This document shows, one piece after another, positions 23,001-32,212 of a stretch of DNA of 64,000 nt (position 1 is the stretch's first letter; every line of letters starts with the position of its first letter). Source of the stretch: Arabidopsis thaliana (Eukaryota; Streptophyta; Magnoliopsida; Brassicales; Brassicaceae); the NCBI RefSeq assembly GCF_000001735.4, contig NC_003071.7:18947443-19011442 (forward strand). The letters run 5' to 3'. A program made the position numbers and the translations under genes. The notes under the pieces were generated by a model. The model was not told where the DNA came from and made no database searches. It was given only the letters and a program-made list of their open reading frames with translations.

Positions 23001-23818
23001 CTGTCCCGTTTGGTTTCGAGGCAATGCCATTGTTCATTTGGTTTCGATTTTTCCAATTAGTTGGGGATCTTTGTGACCTGTTGGGTGAATGATCACCATT
23101 TCCCTACAAAAGACTATTAGTTAGTCTAATGTTTTAAATCGTCAGTTGCATCAAAAAACAATGTGTATATGGACATGATGCAAAGTATACAGCAGAAACA
23201 AGCAAAAAGCAGAATCTATCTACCTTGATAGCATTATTGTTCGATGCCCTCGAAAGATCCAATCTAGACTCTTTAAGAGCGGCATTAGTTGAAGTCAAAT
23301 TCTGTTTCAAGGAGCCATTCTCCTGGTTCAATCTGGAAATCTGATCCTGTAACCAAGTGGCTACTGTGTGAGATAAAAAAAGCACGAAACCGATGTATGA
23401 CAAAGTCTTGATAAAGCCATGAACAATTCTTTACCTCTTTCTCTTTTAGTAGAGCCGCATAATTTACTGAAAGAGCTTTGATTTCTGATTCTGATTTTTG
23501 AAGCTTGTTGATCTCTGCTTTATATCTCTCAATCTACAAAATTTGAGCATAAATAATTATCCAGTGAATCCAGTAACTGGAAGAAGAAGAAGAAGAAGAA
23601 GAAGAAGAAGAGAAATAGACCTCAGGATTAACAGGCGATTCGAAACCATTGGCCATTGGAGACCTCGAATACCTAAAGCCATTAGAATTCCTCCGATCAG
23701 TGCCGCCATTGGTGGACCCATAAATGGTGAGATCTTCATCATCATCTTCGTCGTCGTCATGCACATCGTGCGCAATCTTGTTCAAATTCTCCTTCAAATT
23801 GGCAACCGAACTCCACAT
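20040..23818 (-). CDS. GC4: Golgin candidate 4 (GC4), coiled-coil Golgi tether
   Basis: Fifteen minus-strand exons join to 725 codons: 23621-23818, 23435-23533, 23224-23346, 22969-23103, 22658-22766, 22510-22574, 22227-22394, 22011-22124, 21743-21883, 21248-21544, 21096-21161, 20810-21012, 20678-20732, 20331-20525 and 20040-20249. The N-terminus MWSSVANLKENLNKIAHDVHDDD is followed by several hundred residues of charged heptad sequence (long coiled coil). The C-terminus has the GRIP-related ARF-binding-like segment (RRIVIKLLVTYFQRNHSREVL...MLGFSEEEKQ). This matches plant golgins related to GMAP-210, with a coiled rod and an ARF-GTPase-binding end at cis-Golgi membranes. The first intron carries a (GAA)n microsatellite beginning just past its donor. 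Confidence 0.93.
23580..23612. repeat. (GAA)n microsatellite in GC4 intron 1
   Basis: About eleven GAA units lie a few bases inside GC4 intron 1. On the minus (transcribed) strand they form a TTC/CTT run near the donor GTCTATTTC. Length variation here is likely between accessions. Confidence 0.9.
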
Positions 23819-24356
23819 AGCTCAACTCGCCCGAAGGAGTCAGAGATTCCTCCTACTCCGAGAATTTATCAAAGAGACAAGAATCTTCCTCTGTAAGATT
23901 ATTATCGTAGATCGGAGTAACAACAACACCAATATGATTTTCATGATTTCAATTGTCGGGTCAACTTATCGGACGGGTCGGGTTACCTGTGGCTCTATTT
24001 TATAACTAAGGCCCAATCTCACTCACTGAGATTCATTGCACAAAGATGGGCCTTTAGTAAACGTCCAGATCAAACATATGGGCCTAGTCCGTATCCGTTG
24101 ATTTAGAATTCTAACGGCTATGATTACGTCTCATTAATGCATGCTCTATCTAAACTTCACGAAATGATACGTTAGCTTGGAGATCAAGTGATTGCAGCCC
24201 TAAAATCTTTTGTTTCCTTATGATAGAAATTCAACTTCAACACTATAAGTGATGACATGTTGGCTTGGAACTAAATAATCATAAGAATATAAATATTTAT
24301 TTGGAACTAAAAAACCTTAAAACTCCATTTTCGTAGAGAGAAATCAATCGCCGACC
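23819..24356. promoter_or_regulatory. GC4 leader and divergent promoter, including duplicated block copy A
   Basis: This is a divergent intergenic region between GC4 (leftward) and the p32-like gene (rightward). Positions 24007-24157 form copy A of a promoter block that recurs at 25670-25842. Shared parts include AGGCCCAAT, GAGATTCATTGCACAAAGAT, AAACGTCCAGATCA, TGGGCCTA and GTTGATTTAGAATTCTAACG. The TATA position reads CTATCTAAAC here but CTATATAAAC in the other copy. Confidence 0.75.
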
Positions 24357-25362
24357 ATGGTTTTCGCTTGGTGCAGGTCAGCATCTAAGCTTGCTTCCGT
24401 TTGTGGTCGATTCCTATCTATCTCCGCCGTTGTGAGTTTGGCTCCGCCGCGTCCCATGGTCTCTCGTGGCTTTCTTTCCTCGACGGCTATTGATGATCGC
24501 CAGAGCTCCAACCAAATGCTTCTCCGATTGATTTGACTCCGAGATCTATTCTGCTTTGCAACTCCATGATCTCGCTTTTGTAAATATTTCTGCATTTTGC
24601 TTTCCTTCCAAAACTAATAGTAATGGTTTAGGTTTCTTTATATGCTCTGCTCTGGCTTTATACCACCTAAAGTTGTTCATTCTATAATCATATATGTTAT
24701 TATTCCCACTAGCGTTGGACTCTGCTCCTTTCTTACATTGCAATAAAAGTATCTAAGTTTACTGATAATTAATATGCTTCCAGGATGATGAGCCGACTCC
24801 AGGAATAAACCCTTACACAATTGAAGATGATGGAGGTAAGACTGTGACATTGACTAGAGACTACCAAGAGGAATATATTGTAGTTGTAGCAGGTATGCCC
24901 TATGAAGAATATGATGGATTATGTTTTCCACTAACTGTGAATTTTACCAAGAAGATCAGTGGCCTCAGCCTCGAGTTTAGGTGCACGGCTTTTCCTCTTA
25001 ATGGTACTTCCATGAATGGTGTATCTGTGATTAGTCGGGGGAATTATTGGGAGGATCAACGGCCGTGTGATTTGTTGTCTAATTCCAAGTAAGCTTTGTG
25101 AATAAGAAAACACCATAATGTTTGTATATATAGTCAGATAGGCATGAGCACAGCAGAAATGTTATAATTAATCTTGTTTTCTTTCTTTCTTTCTTTCTTT
25201 CTTTCTTTCATGGCCTTTTGCAGAAACGTGGATTACAGACACAGTTATTTGCGTATGATATTTGATTATAGCCCAAAATTTGCCTTGTACAAGTACATGA
25301 CGACAGGCACGCGAAAGTACGTGGTATGGTTGAAACATCTTAAGAAGTTTTTGGAGGAATGA
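24357..25362 (+). pseudogene. p32 / mitochondrial glycoprotein (MAM33) family gene with a frame disruption
   Basis: Three exons are readable: 24357-24579, 24784-25088 and 25224-25362. Exon 1 starts [14 protein letters not shown], like a mitochondrial presequence. It runs into TGA at 24534-24536, inside what should read LLRLIDSEIYSALQL in family members. One extra T (ATTTGAC instead of ATTGAC) explains this: exon 1 is 223 nt, while exons 2 and 3 continue in frame only after 222. Exons 2 and 3 encode a good p32-type acidic core (PGINPYTIEDDGG, TLTRDYQEEYIVVV) and the C-terminal helix (YMTTGTRKYVVWLKHLKKFLEE). p32 proteins are doughnut-shaped matrix trimers that help mitochondrial translation. 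Here the gene looks recently inactivated. Start downstream or unusual splicing cannot be excluded. Confidence 0.65.
25172..25209. repeat. (TTTC)n microsatellite in intron 2
   Basis: About nine TTTC units fill the pyrimidine-rich end of the second intron of the p32-like gene, ending 13 bases before its acceptor AG. Confidence 0.9.
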
Positions 25363-25669
25363 AAGCTTAATTGATTTCGACGATACTTGAAGAGAATCAT
25401 AAAATCTTTCACATGTGTTTAAGCATTTTGCAGTGTCTTTTTGAGAATTTATATATATGGTAATGACTTTGGAGTTCAGATGCGAGTTTGGTATTATTCA
25501 CTTTTAGTTTCCCAAACTCAAATCCAAAAATAAAACGACGAGTGAAATAACCCATCACCAGAGGTACTAGTTAGTAACTAGTAGTCATGGCACTAACCTA
25601 TATATGATTTGTTACTTGTTGAAAAATGTTTAAAATCGATTGTGAATTCTCCATGACATTTTTTTACCA
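25363..25669. other. 3' flank of the p32-like gene
   Basis: This short intergenic stretch lies between the p32-like stop and the second copy of the duplicated promoter block. No gene or structured element is seen. Confidence 0.4.
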
Positions 25670-25884
25670 TTAAGGCCCAATATAGGCCTCACTCACACAA
25701 TGAGATTCATTGCACAAAGATAGGCTTTTTGAATAAACGTCCAGATCACAAAGATGGGCCTAATCCACATCCGTTGATTTAGAATTCTAACGGCTATGAT
25801 ACGTCGCATTAACCCTAAATAATAGATGCTCTATATAAACTTATCTAAATTTTCTATTACTTCCACAGCTCATCTAGGGTTTAT
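25670..25884 (+). promoter_or_regulatory. Duplicated promoter block copy B with TATA, site II and telo-box elements
   Basis: Positions 25670-25842 are a diverged copy of 24007-24157. This copy keeps AGGCCCAA (site II-like), ATGGGCC at 25754-25760 and a strong TATA box TATATAA at 25832-25838. It adds a telo-box AACCCTAAA at 25811-25819, and a reverse telo-box TAGGGTTT follows at 25875-25882. Site II plus telo-box is the known combination in Arabidopsis ribosomal-protein and snoRNA promoters. Transcription is predicted to start near 25865, into a noncoding region. Confidence 0.7.
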
Positions 25885-26469
25885 AGCTCATCTTCTTCCT
25901 CGCCGTTTCGGCAACTTTACTTAGCTTTCAAATACGTTTTTTTTTATAAATATCTTTGATTATCGAGCGATGCGATGAAGAGTTAATATCGGAAATAAAC
26001 AGATCGTGGGACAAATCTCGTCTCGCGAGTTGATGTCCGATAATATTATGGTTCGTATTCGCTGAGCATCGTATTCGTTGTAGCATGTTTAGAAATTAGG
26101 CAACGAAGGACCTATGGGTGAAACGCTTTAATCAATGCGTATTCAAGCCAAGTTTACCTTCGGAAATTCATAATCGGAGATTGGTGGATTTATCCGAGAT
26201 CTGTGTTTTCAATTCCGGATTTCGGTTTTTCATCCCTTATGGATTTGGTTTTCGATTAAATTCTTGTGATATGAGAATGTGATTAGAAGCAAAAGCGAAG
26301 GACCCAGCAGGGAAGCGAGTAAACTCATGAAATGAGGCTTCTCTAACAATTTATTTAACCTTCGTAGATTGAATCTCCAAGAGCTCTTTGATGATCTACG
26401 TTTTCGTGGGTTCTCTTGTGTTTTTTGGTGTATAGCTAGTTTCATATGAAGTTTCAGTGTTGGTTTTGT

Positions 26470-26613
26470 TTAAATGCAGAGATTGTGTGTATCGGCTTAG
26501 TGCGATGTAATGCGCTTTGTACGAAAGATTTCTCTGCGACATTAATTTGGGGCAGATGGGCAGTTGTGATTCAATGTCAATTGAATAGCTCAACAATCAT
26601 CTTCCCCACAATT
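26470..26613 (+). ncRNA. Candidate H/ACA box snoRNA, copy 1
   Basis: There are two hairpins separated by a hinge. The 5' hairpin is closed by GCAGAGA (26476-26482) with TCTCTGC (26531-26537). Its apical stem is AGTGC (26499-26503) with GCGCT (26512-26516). The hinge ACATTA at 26539-26544 fits the H box ANANNA. The 3' hairpin is closed by TGGGG (26548-26552) with CCCCA (26604-26608). ACA follows at 26608-26610, three bases before the inferred end. The upper stem of the 5' hairpin (TCG/CGA) ends exactly 14 nt before the H box, as needed for a pseudouridylation pocket. For the 3' hairpin the spacing is 13 nt. The target is not known. Confidence 0.55.
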
Positions 26614-26763
26614 CGTTTGATTCAACTTTACTCTAATTGTATTAGTTAGATTAGATATACATTTTGACGGGGAAATTTGTGAATTTAGCAATTGTTGCAA
26701 GTTATCTGTGATGTTTTGAACTTATAATGATCTACTTGAACTTCAACACCACTGTTGAAAATT

Positions 26764-26910
26764 CCAAAAGCAGAGATATGTGTGTATCGGCTTAGTGCGT
26801 TCAAATGCACTTTTCACGAAAGATTTCTTTGCAATATCCAATTTGGGGCAGATGGGCAGTTGTGATTCATCGTTCTATTGAATAGCTCAACAATCATCTT
26901 CCCCACAGCT
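26764..26910 (+). ncRNA. Candidate H/ACA box snoRNA, copy 2
   Basis: This is a diverged tandem copy, 294 bp downstream of copy 1, with the same two-hairpin plan. The basal stem GCAGAGA (26770-26776) pairs with TCTTTGC (26826-26832) through one G-U pair. The apical stem AGTGC (26794-26798) pairs with GCACT (26807-26811). The 3' hairpin TGGGG (26844-26848)/CCCCA (26901-26905) is followed by ACA at 26905-26907 plus three bases. Pocket sequences (GTGTGTA and AAGATTT) match copy 1, so both would guide the same site. The hinge (AATATCC) is a weaker H box than in copy 1. Confidence 0.5.
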
Positions 26911-26975
26911 GAATCACTTCACTTCTTTAAGATATGATATAGAAGAGAGGGCTTTCAAATAAACTCACCTCAAAA
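26906..26975. repeat. Duplicated fragment of U11/U12-59K intron 6
   Basis: About 70 bp starting CAGCTGAATCACTTC match 27648-27715. The source is intron 6 of the neighbouring 59K gene, including both splice junctions (ACTCACCTC and CAGCTGAATCA). The fragment begins immediately at the ACA end of RNA copy 2, so a duplication breakpoint coincides with that RNA. The copy here has a small insertion (CTTCACTTC) and is not part of any coding frame. Confidence 0.75.
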
Positions 26976-26990
26976 CAGGTTTAACTTATT

Positions 26991-27473
26991 TTCGGGGAAA
27001 TTTAATCTGCAAATAATTGATCAATTGTTAAATGTTATGGGACGACTTGAGGACGGTTTTAATGCTCTACAATTGACTATTTACCAGATGGTGTGTAAAG
27101 TTTGAAAAATTAACAAGGATCCAAAACTAAGTATATTGATGCTTAACTCATTGAAGGTTGAAATTCCAGTGACAAGTGACGTATTTAAAATGTGTACTTG
27201 AATATAAGTTGCCACTAATGTGAAACACGAATTCCAGTGGTAAGAATTGGTTCTACAATGACGTTGTCATCGAGGATTAAGATATCGCTAAAGACTTGTT
27301 CTGTTCTTGATTATTAAACTTGTGATCTGTTTCTGTTTCAAAACAGAGGCAAATGACCAAATCGCATAATCTTGAGTAAAGGGTGTTGCATGAAACCAGT
27401 ATCCTAGAATCCTAACAGCGACTAACTAAGATCTCTTTTGGGAGTATTAACAAGACAAGAAGCCCAAATCTCA
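26991..27473. other. 3' flank of the ncRNA region and of U11/U12-59K
   Basis: This AT-rich sequence contains the 3' untranslated region of the leftward 59K gene. A short repeated phrase (ATTCCAGTG near 27163 and 27231) is present. No gene is recognised. Confidence 0.4.
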
Positions 27474-29204
27474 TTAGCTGGTGGCGACGGCTGGACCCAG
27501 TGTCCAGGAATCCGGCTGTATATAGACATCAAAACATTTAGCAAAACATCAAAAGCGCTAAATTATGAAATATTGTTTTGGTAACTTACCTTCCTCCGGC
27601 ACTCAGATATGCATCCCATTCTCTTCTGATCTATATTACCAGAAACCAGCTGAATCACTTCTTTAAGATATGATATAGAAGAGATAGGGCTTTTACATAA
27701 AACTCACCTCAATAAGTCTACCCATGTCGATATTACTTCCGTAGTAGTAGTGATAGACCTCGACTGGTAAATTCGATATATTGTCGCAACCATTGTCAGG
27801 AGCTTTCATAGTCCTTTCACAAGAAGCTGCATTAGTATTGCTATCTTTATCTGTGTCGTTGTTGGTTTTGTTACTGGTAGTGAGAGTAGTGTTCTCCTCA
27901 GAGGCAATGACATGCTCTTCGGTCTCTGTGTTGATTAGGGACTGAGCTTGGTTTTCCTCTTGCTCCACTGCAGCACGAACACTCTCGAAAAACTTGTCAT
28001 CTTCTTCGGGAAGGAAATGTCCTGCATAGTGTACATATAACCCATTTACTTAAGTCAGTCTCTGGTATCAGAACGCATTGTACCACATCAGGTTATTGAC
28101 ATACCTTGCTTCTTTAGTTTTTCAATTCTTAGGGAACGTAACTCTTGCATTTCCTCAACAATCAGAGCTAGTTCAAGCTGAAACATTGAATCCATGAGAT
28201 GAATTGTAAAAGAATTTCTATGAAACCTTATTAGAGTTCCCATTAGATAATGTCTGAGATGGCTTTAGAAGTCTCACCTCGGGTTCTAGTCTCTTTCGCT
28301 CACGTTTTGCCTTGATCTTCTCAATTGCCTTCATCTCATCAACCTAAAAACATATAAGACCCCGTCAGATATCAAAACGAGGAACATGTGAATTCCACAC
28401 AGTGATGTTCATAACCTTTCTATTTGCCATGTCCTTGGCCATTTCCTTTTCCCTCCATTCATCTGCCTCTCGATCAGCTTGTTCAAATCTTTCAGGCTCC
28501 TGAAACCATTTAGACAGGATGATAGAGTTAATAACTCAACTACTGCGACACTGCAATATAAGCTAAACAGAGCAAACAAATCCACCTTAGCACGCATCTC
28601 TGCAGCACACCGTCTCTTTCGTTTCTTCCACAGTTTGTTCCTTATTGATTTCTTCATTTTGCAAGTCAATCTTACTGCTGCAGATTTCTCTTCCCATGGA
28701 CTATTCTCATCAACAACGAACCTAAAAGGCTCAAGCTGTGCTCTCAAGGTAGACATCAAGGAGTTAGCAGCATCCACTGAAAGCATTTCCTGCTGTCCCA
28801 AATCCATCTTTCTAGCCTCTAAATACTCTACTCCCGAATCTTGTACTGCATTTTCCACAGAACCTTTGGCGTCTTTGATCATCTTCAATGCTTCCAGTTC
28901 TTTCTCCCTAAATATACCCCAGCTTATAAGAATTCACCAACAATGAACTAGATTGTGATTCACTATCTATAACTATACCCAGAAATCGAAACTCCGATAC
29001 TCAATTGATTCATTAACACAACTATACAACTTCATGTGGCTTTACTTACATTGATTTAGCCAGGTTAAGCGTATCTTGAAGTTGTTTAAGCTGATCGGTT
29101 ATGTTCTTTGTATTCCAAAACATACCACAACGAGGCGGGTCTGGAGGTAACATCGGAGCCCAGTGGAACGGAGGATTTGGAGGCTGAAAATTCGCCGGAT
29201 TCAT
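27474..29204 (-). CDS. U11/U12 snRNP 59 kDa protein (minor spliceosome)
   Basis: Eight minus-strand exons (29050-29204, 28586-28907, 28416-28499, 28278-28343, 28105-28177, 27708-28021, 27590-27649, 27474-27515) join in phase to 371 codons. The protein starts MNPANFQPPNPPFHWAPMLPPDPP and contains NTKNITDQLKQLQDTLNLAKS. It continues through long basic and acidic helical stretches (KMKKSIRNKLWKKRKRR; EPERFEQADREADEWREKEMAK), then a low-complexity Asn/Thr/Asp region. It matches the plant 59K component of the U11/U12 di-snRNP, which helps recognise U12-type introns. The upstream frame is open but starts with no ATG before 29204. The last exon codes only 13 residues, so its choice is less certain than the rest. 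Confidence 0.85.
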
Positions 29205-30099
29205 CCTGGAGACCCTCTTACCAGAAAACCCCAAAATCCAGCGATTTCAGTTCCACAACCTAATGTGAGACTCAGCAACGAAAACAAAAAATATGGATAT
29301 ATGGAAGTTAGCTTATAGATTAAAAAATCACTACCAACATGGAAGTTGATAATCGTGAGACTAACTGAGACTTACAGATAGATAATTTCTACGGAGGAGA
29401 CTTTGCCGAGATCCGACGCCGGCAAAAGCAAAACAGAGCGCGCGAGGTTGAGAAGATGCTTATGAAATAATTGGGCTTTAAATTTATACACTTTGGCCCA
29501 TTAGGAAAAATATAAGCCCATTTAAAAGGTTTTGTATCCGCCACTAAAGTTCATTGAATCACAAAAATAGGATGCTAATTTTTAAAGTTTAGAACTAACA
29601 GTACTTTTCCACTTTTTCCTGCTTTTGTGATTTTATTCTGTTATTGACAACTTTAAAGTTGCTCTTGAGGATACTCTAGTTTTTCTGAGTCAACCACTAA
29701 AAGAAATTGATAGACCCACCCAAACTAATGACAAATTGACATATTAACATGTAAGACAACCTTGTCAAATGTCACTGGAGTTTTCCTCTAATCAACAATT
29801 CCATTTATAGAGTTAAAAGGTAATTAAAACCAGTGGATTTTTTATTGCTTAACCATTTAAAACGGTTCTAAAAATAAAACACAAGTGTCAAAGATTCGAA
29901 CATCGATTCCAAAACAGTAAACAAACAAAAAACACACACACAAATATAAGGAAGAGAAGGCGTAGAATCGATTCAGAATCTGTGAATTACGAATCCATAG
30001 AGAGAAAGGTTTTGCATTTGCAACCTTTCTCAAATTGGGTTCTGTGCATTTCCTTGCACTTTGGATAATAGGAACTAAATCTCTTTCTCTGGTTCATCA
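29205..30099. promoter_or_regulatory. Divergent promoter between U11/U12-59K and SLD2
   Basis: The left portion carries three GGGCTT/GGCCCA/AGCCCA site II-like elements (29470-29523), as in many RNA-processing genes, and would drive the leftward 59K gene. The right portion leads into SLD2, with an A-rich stretch near 29920-29945 and a leader of 100 or more bases. Confidence 0.5.
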
Positions 30100-31449
30100 A
30101 TGGCGGATCAAACGAAGAAGAGATACGTTACAAGCGAGGATTTGAAAAAACACAACAAACCTGGAGATTTATGGATTTCGATTCAAGGTAAAGTTTACGA
30201 CGTTTCCGATTGGGTTAAATCTCATCCCGGAGGCGAAGCAGCGATTCTCAATCTCGCCGGCCAAGACGTCACCGACGCGTTCATCGCTTACCATCCCGGA
30301 ACCGCATGGCACCACTTAGAAAAGCTTCACAATGGCTATCACGTGAGAGACCACCACGTGTCAGACGTCTCACGTGACTACCGTCGTTTAGCCGCCGAGT
30401 TCTCCAAACGCGGCCTCTTCGACAAAAAAGGTCACGTGACTCTTTACACACTCACGTGCGTCGGCGTCATGCTCGCGGCGGTTCTCTACGGCGTTTTGGC
30501 GTGTACCAGCATCTGGGCTCACCTCATCTCCGCCGTTTTACTCGGTCTCCTCTGGATCCAAAGCGCTTACGTCGGCCACGATTCCGGTCACTACACGGTG
30601 ACGTCAACCAAACCGTGTAACAAACTAATCCAGCTTCTCTCCGGTAACTGTCTCACCGGCATCTCAATCGCGTGGTGGAAATGGACGCACAACGCTCACC
30701 ACATCGCTTGTAACAGCCTTGACCACGATCCGGATCTACAACACATCCCGATCTTCGCCGTCTCTACAAAATTCTTCAATTCGATGACGTCACGTTTCTA
30801 TGGCAGGAAATTAACATTCGATCCTCTAGCTCGATTCTTAATCAGCTACCAACACTGGACATTTTACCCAGTAATGTGCGTCGGAAGAATCAACCTCTTC
30901 ATCCAAACATTCCTATTGCTATTCTCGAAACGCCACGTCCCAGATCGGGCCTTGAACATCGCCGGAATTTTAGTTTTCTGGACATGGTTCCCTCTCTTAG
31001 TCTCGTTCCTTCCGAATTGGCAAGAGAGATTCATCTTCGTCTTCGTGAGCTTCGCCGTCACGGCGATTCAACATGTTCAGTTCTGTTTAAACCATTTCGC
31101 AGCAGATGTGTATACCGGTCCACCAAACGGAAACGATTGGTTTGAGAAACAAACCGCCGGTACGCTTGATATATCGTGTAGATCGTTTATGGATTGGTTC
31201 TTTGGTGGATTGCAGTTTCAGTTAGAGCATCATTTGTTTCCTCGGCTTCCTCGTTGTCATCTCCGGACAGTATCGCCGGTGGTTAAGGAGCTTTGTAAGA
31301 AGCATAATCTACCGTATAGGAGTCTTTCGTGGTGGGAAGCTAATGTGTGGACGATTAGGACTTTGAAGAACGCGGCGATTCAAGCTAGAGATGCGACTAA
31401 TCCTGTGTTGAAGAACTTGCTTTGGGAAGCTGTGAACACGCATGGCTAA
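30100..31449 (+). CDS. SLD2: Sphingolipid delta-8 desaturase 2 (cytochrome b5 fusion)
   Basis: An intronless gene encodes 449 residues. An N-terminal cytochrome b5 domain has the heme-binding HPGG at residues 42-45. The membrane desaturase follows, with the three histidine boxes HDSGH (160-164), HNAHH (197-201) and QLEHH (374-378). In the third box Gln replaces the first His, as is diagnostic for b5-fusion front-end desaturases. Hydrophobic segments lie near 113-155 and 285-325. The enzyme sits in the ER and introduces the delta-8 double bond into long-chain bases of ceramides and glucosylceramides, influencing membrane behaviour and aluminium or cold tolerance. Full length and intact. It is the second sphingolipid enzyme in this window, with LCBK2. 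Confidence 0.95.
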   Translation: MADQTKKRYVTSEDLKKHNKPGDLWISIQGKVYDVSDWVKSHPGGEAAILNLAGQDVTDAFIAYHPGTAWHHLEKLHNGYHVRDHHVSDVSRDYRRLAAEFSKRGLFDKKGHVTLYTLTCVGVMLAAVLYGVLACTSIWAHLISAVLLGLLWIQSAYVGHDSGHYTVTSTKPCNKLIQLLSGNCLTGISIAWWKWTHNAHHIACNSLDHDPDLQHIPIFAVSTKFFNSMTSRFYGRKLTFDPLARFLISYQHWTFYPVMCVGRINLFIQTFLLLFSKRHVPDRALNIAGILVFWTWFPLLVSFLPNWQERFIFVFVSFAVTAIQHVQFCLNHFAADVYTGPPNGNDWFEKQTAGTLDISCRSFMDWFFGGLQFQLEHHLFPRLPRCHLRTVSPVVKELCKKHNLPYRSLSWWEANVWTIRTLKNAAIQARDATNPVLKNLLWEAVNTHG

Positions 31450-32212
31450 AAAGGTGTTTCGTTTGTCGAGTACTTTTTAATTAGATTGAACTGTTTTAGG
31501 TGTAACTCTACCGTGATAAAAAACTACATATTTATTTTGATTTTCTGCTGAGTTTATAATTTTCTAATCGCTAAGCCTAAGAATCTATTTTTGATAAACA
31601 AATTTGTCAGACATGCGTGCTTGTTCTACGTTTAAGACGGATCGTGCGGGTCTAATATACATGACAAAGTACTCCACCGAAAAACCCGAGCTTTTGAACC
31701 AAATTGTTTGAGTTCACGTCAATGTAAAGTTTTATCTGGAAGGGTTCATGCTTATTATACAACAAATGAAAGAACATTTTGCCAAATGAATTTGGAGTTT
31801 AGGAAGAAAACAAAAAACTAGTTGGGCCTCTTTGAAACCGTTTCATACACACAGATATAAGTGAGGCTTCCTATAATTATTTTTGTAATCAAATTATAAT
31901 AATGAATGGGCTTTACTTAAAGGTACGTGAAGCCCTAACCATAAATGGACCGTCATATAATTTCAATTTTGGGATAATCATCAGAACCTTCAACGAGTCA
32001 TTGTCGTTGAAGAATTGAAGATGACAAGTCCGAGAATCGTTATCCATGCGGACTTGAAAAATTATCCTTAGGAGATTTTTCCTGACCTATCCTCGCGTCG
32101 CGCCTTCTTGTCTTCTCTCTCAATCCAGCATATTCCTACGCAAATCCCTTATCGTTTTCATGTTTGTCCTGGTTTAAATCTTCAATCTCCTACCCGGTCT
32201 TTTCATCCTCCG
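31450..32212. promoter_or_regulatory. SLD2 3' flank and DUF2358 gene leader
   Basis: This intergenic DNA has a short upstream frame (ATG at 32160, stop at 32175-32177) ending 35 bases before the next gene's start. TGGGCC-type elements occur around 31823 and 31907. No other gene is seen. Confidence 0.4.

Larger units (their letters stand above)
25865..26990 (+). ncRNA. Candidate noncoding transcript carrying two H/ACA-like RNAs
   Basis: Downstream of a good TATA and telo-box promoter there is about 1.1 kb without a credible coding frame, yet it contains two conserved structured RNA copies (26470-26613 and 26764-26910). The open frames here are short and not conserved between the two copies. 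A polycistronic snoRNA-type precursor is the simplest reading. Both ends of this feature are estimates: the start comes from the TATA box, and the right end is set where recognisable structure stops. Confidence 0.45.

Noticed and set aside
23498-23896. Plus-strand open frame of 132 codons opposite GC4 exon 1
   Set aside because: It is the complement of GC4 coding sequence plus a (GAA)n repeat read as poly-Arg; it has no independent support.
26545-26613. Reading the second hairpin of the RNA pair as a plant miRNA precursor
   Set aside because: The stem has a large internal loop and the hairpin always comes with the upstream hairpin, hinge and ACA. The H/ACA reading explains more, though small-RNA data could change this.
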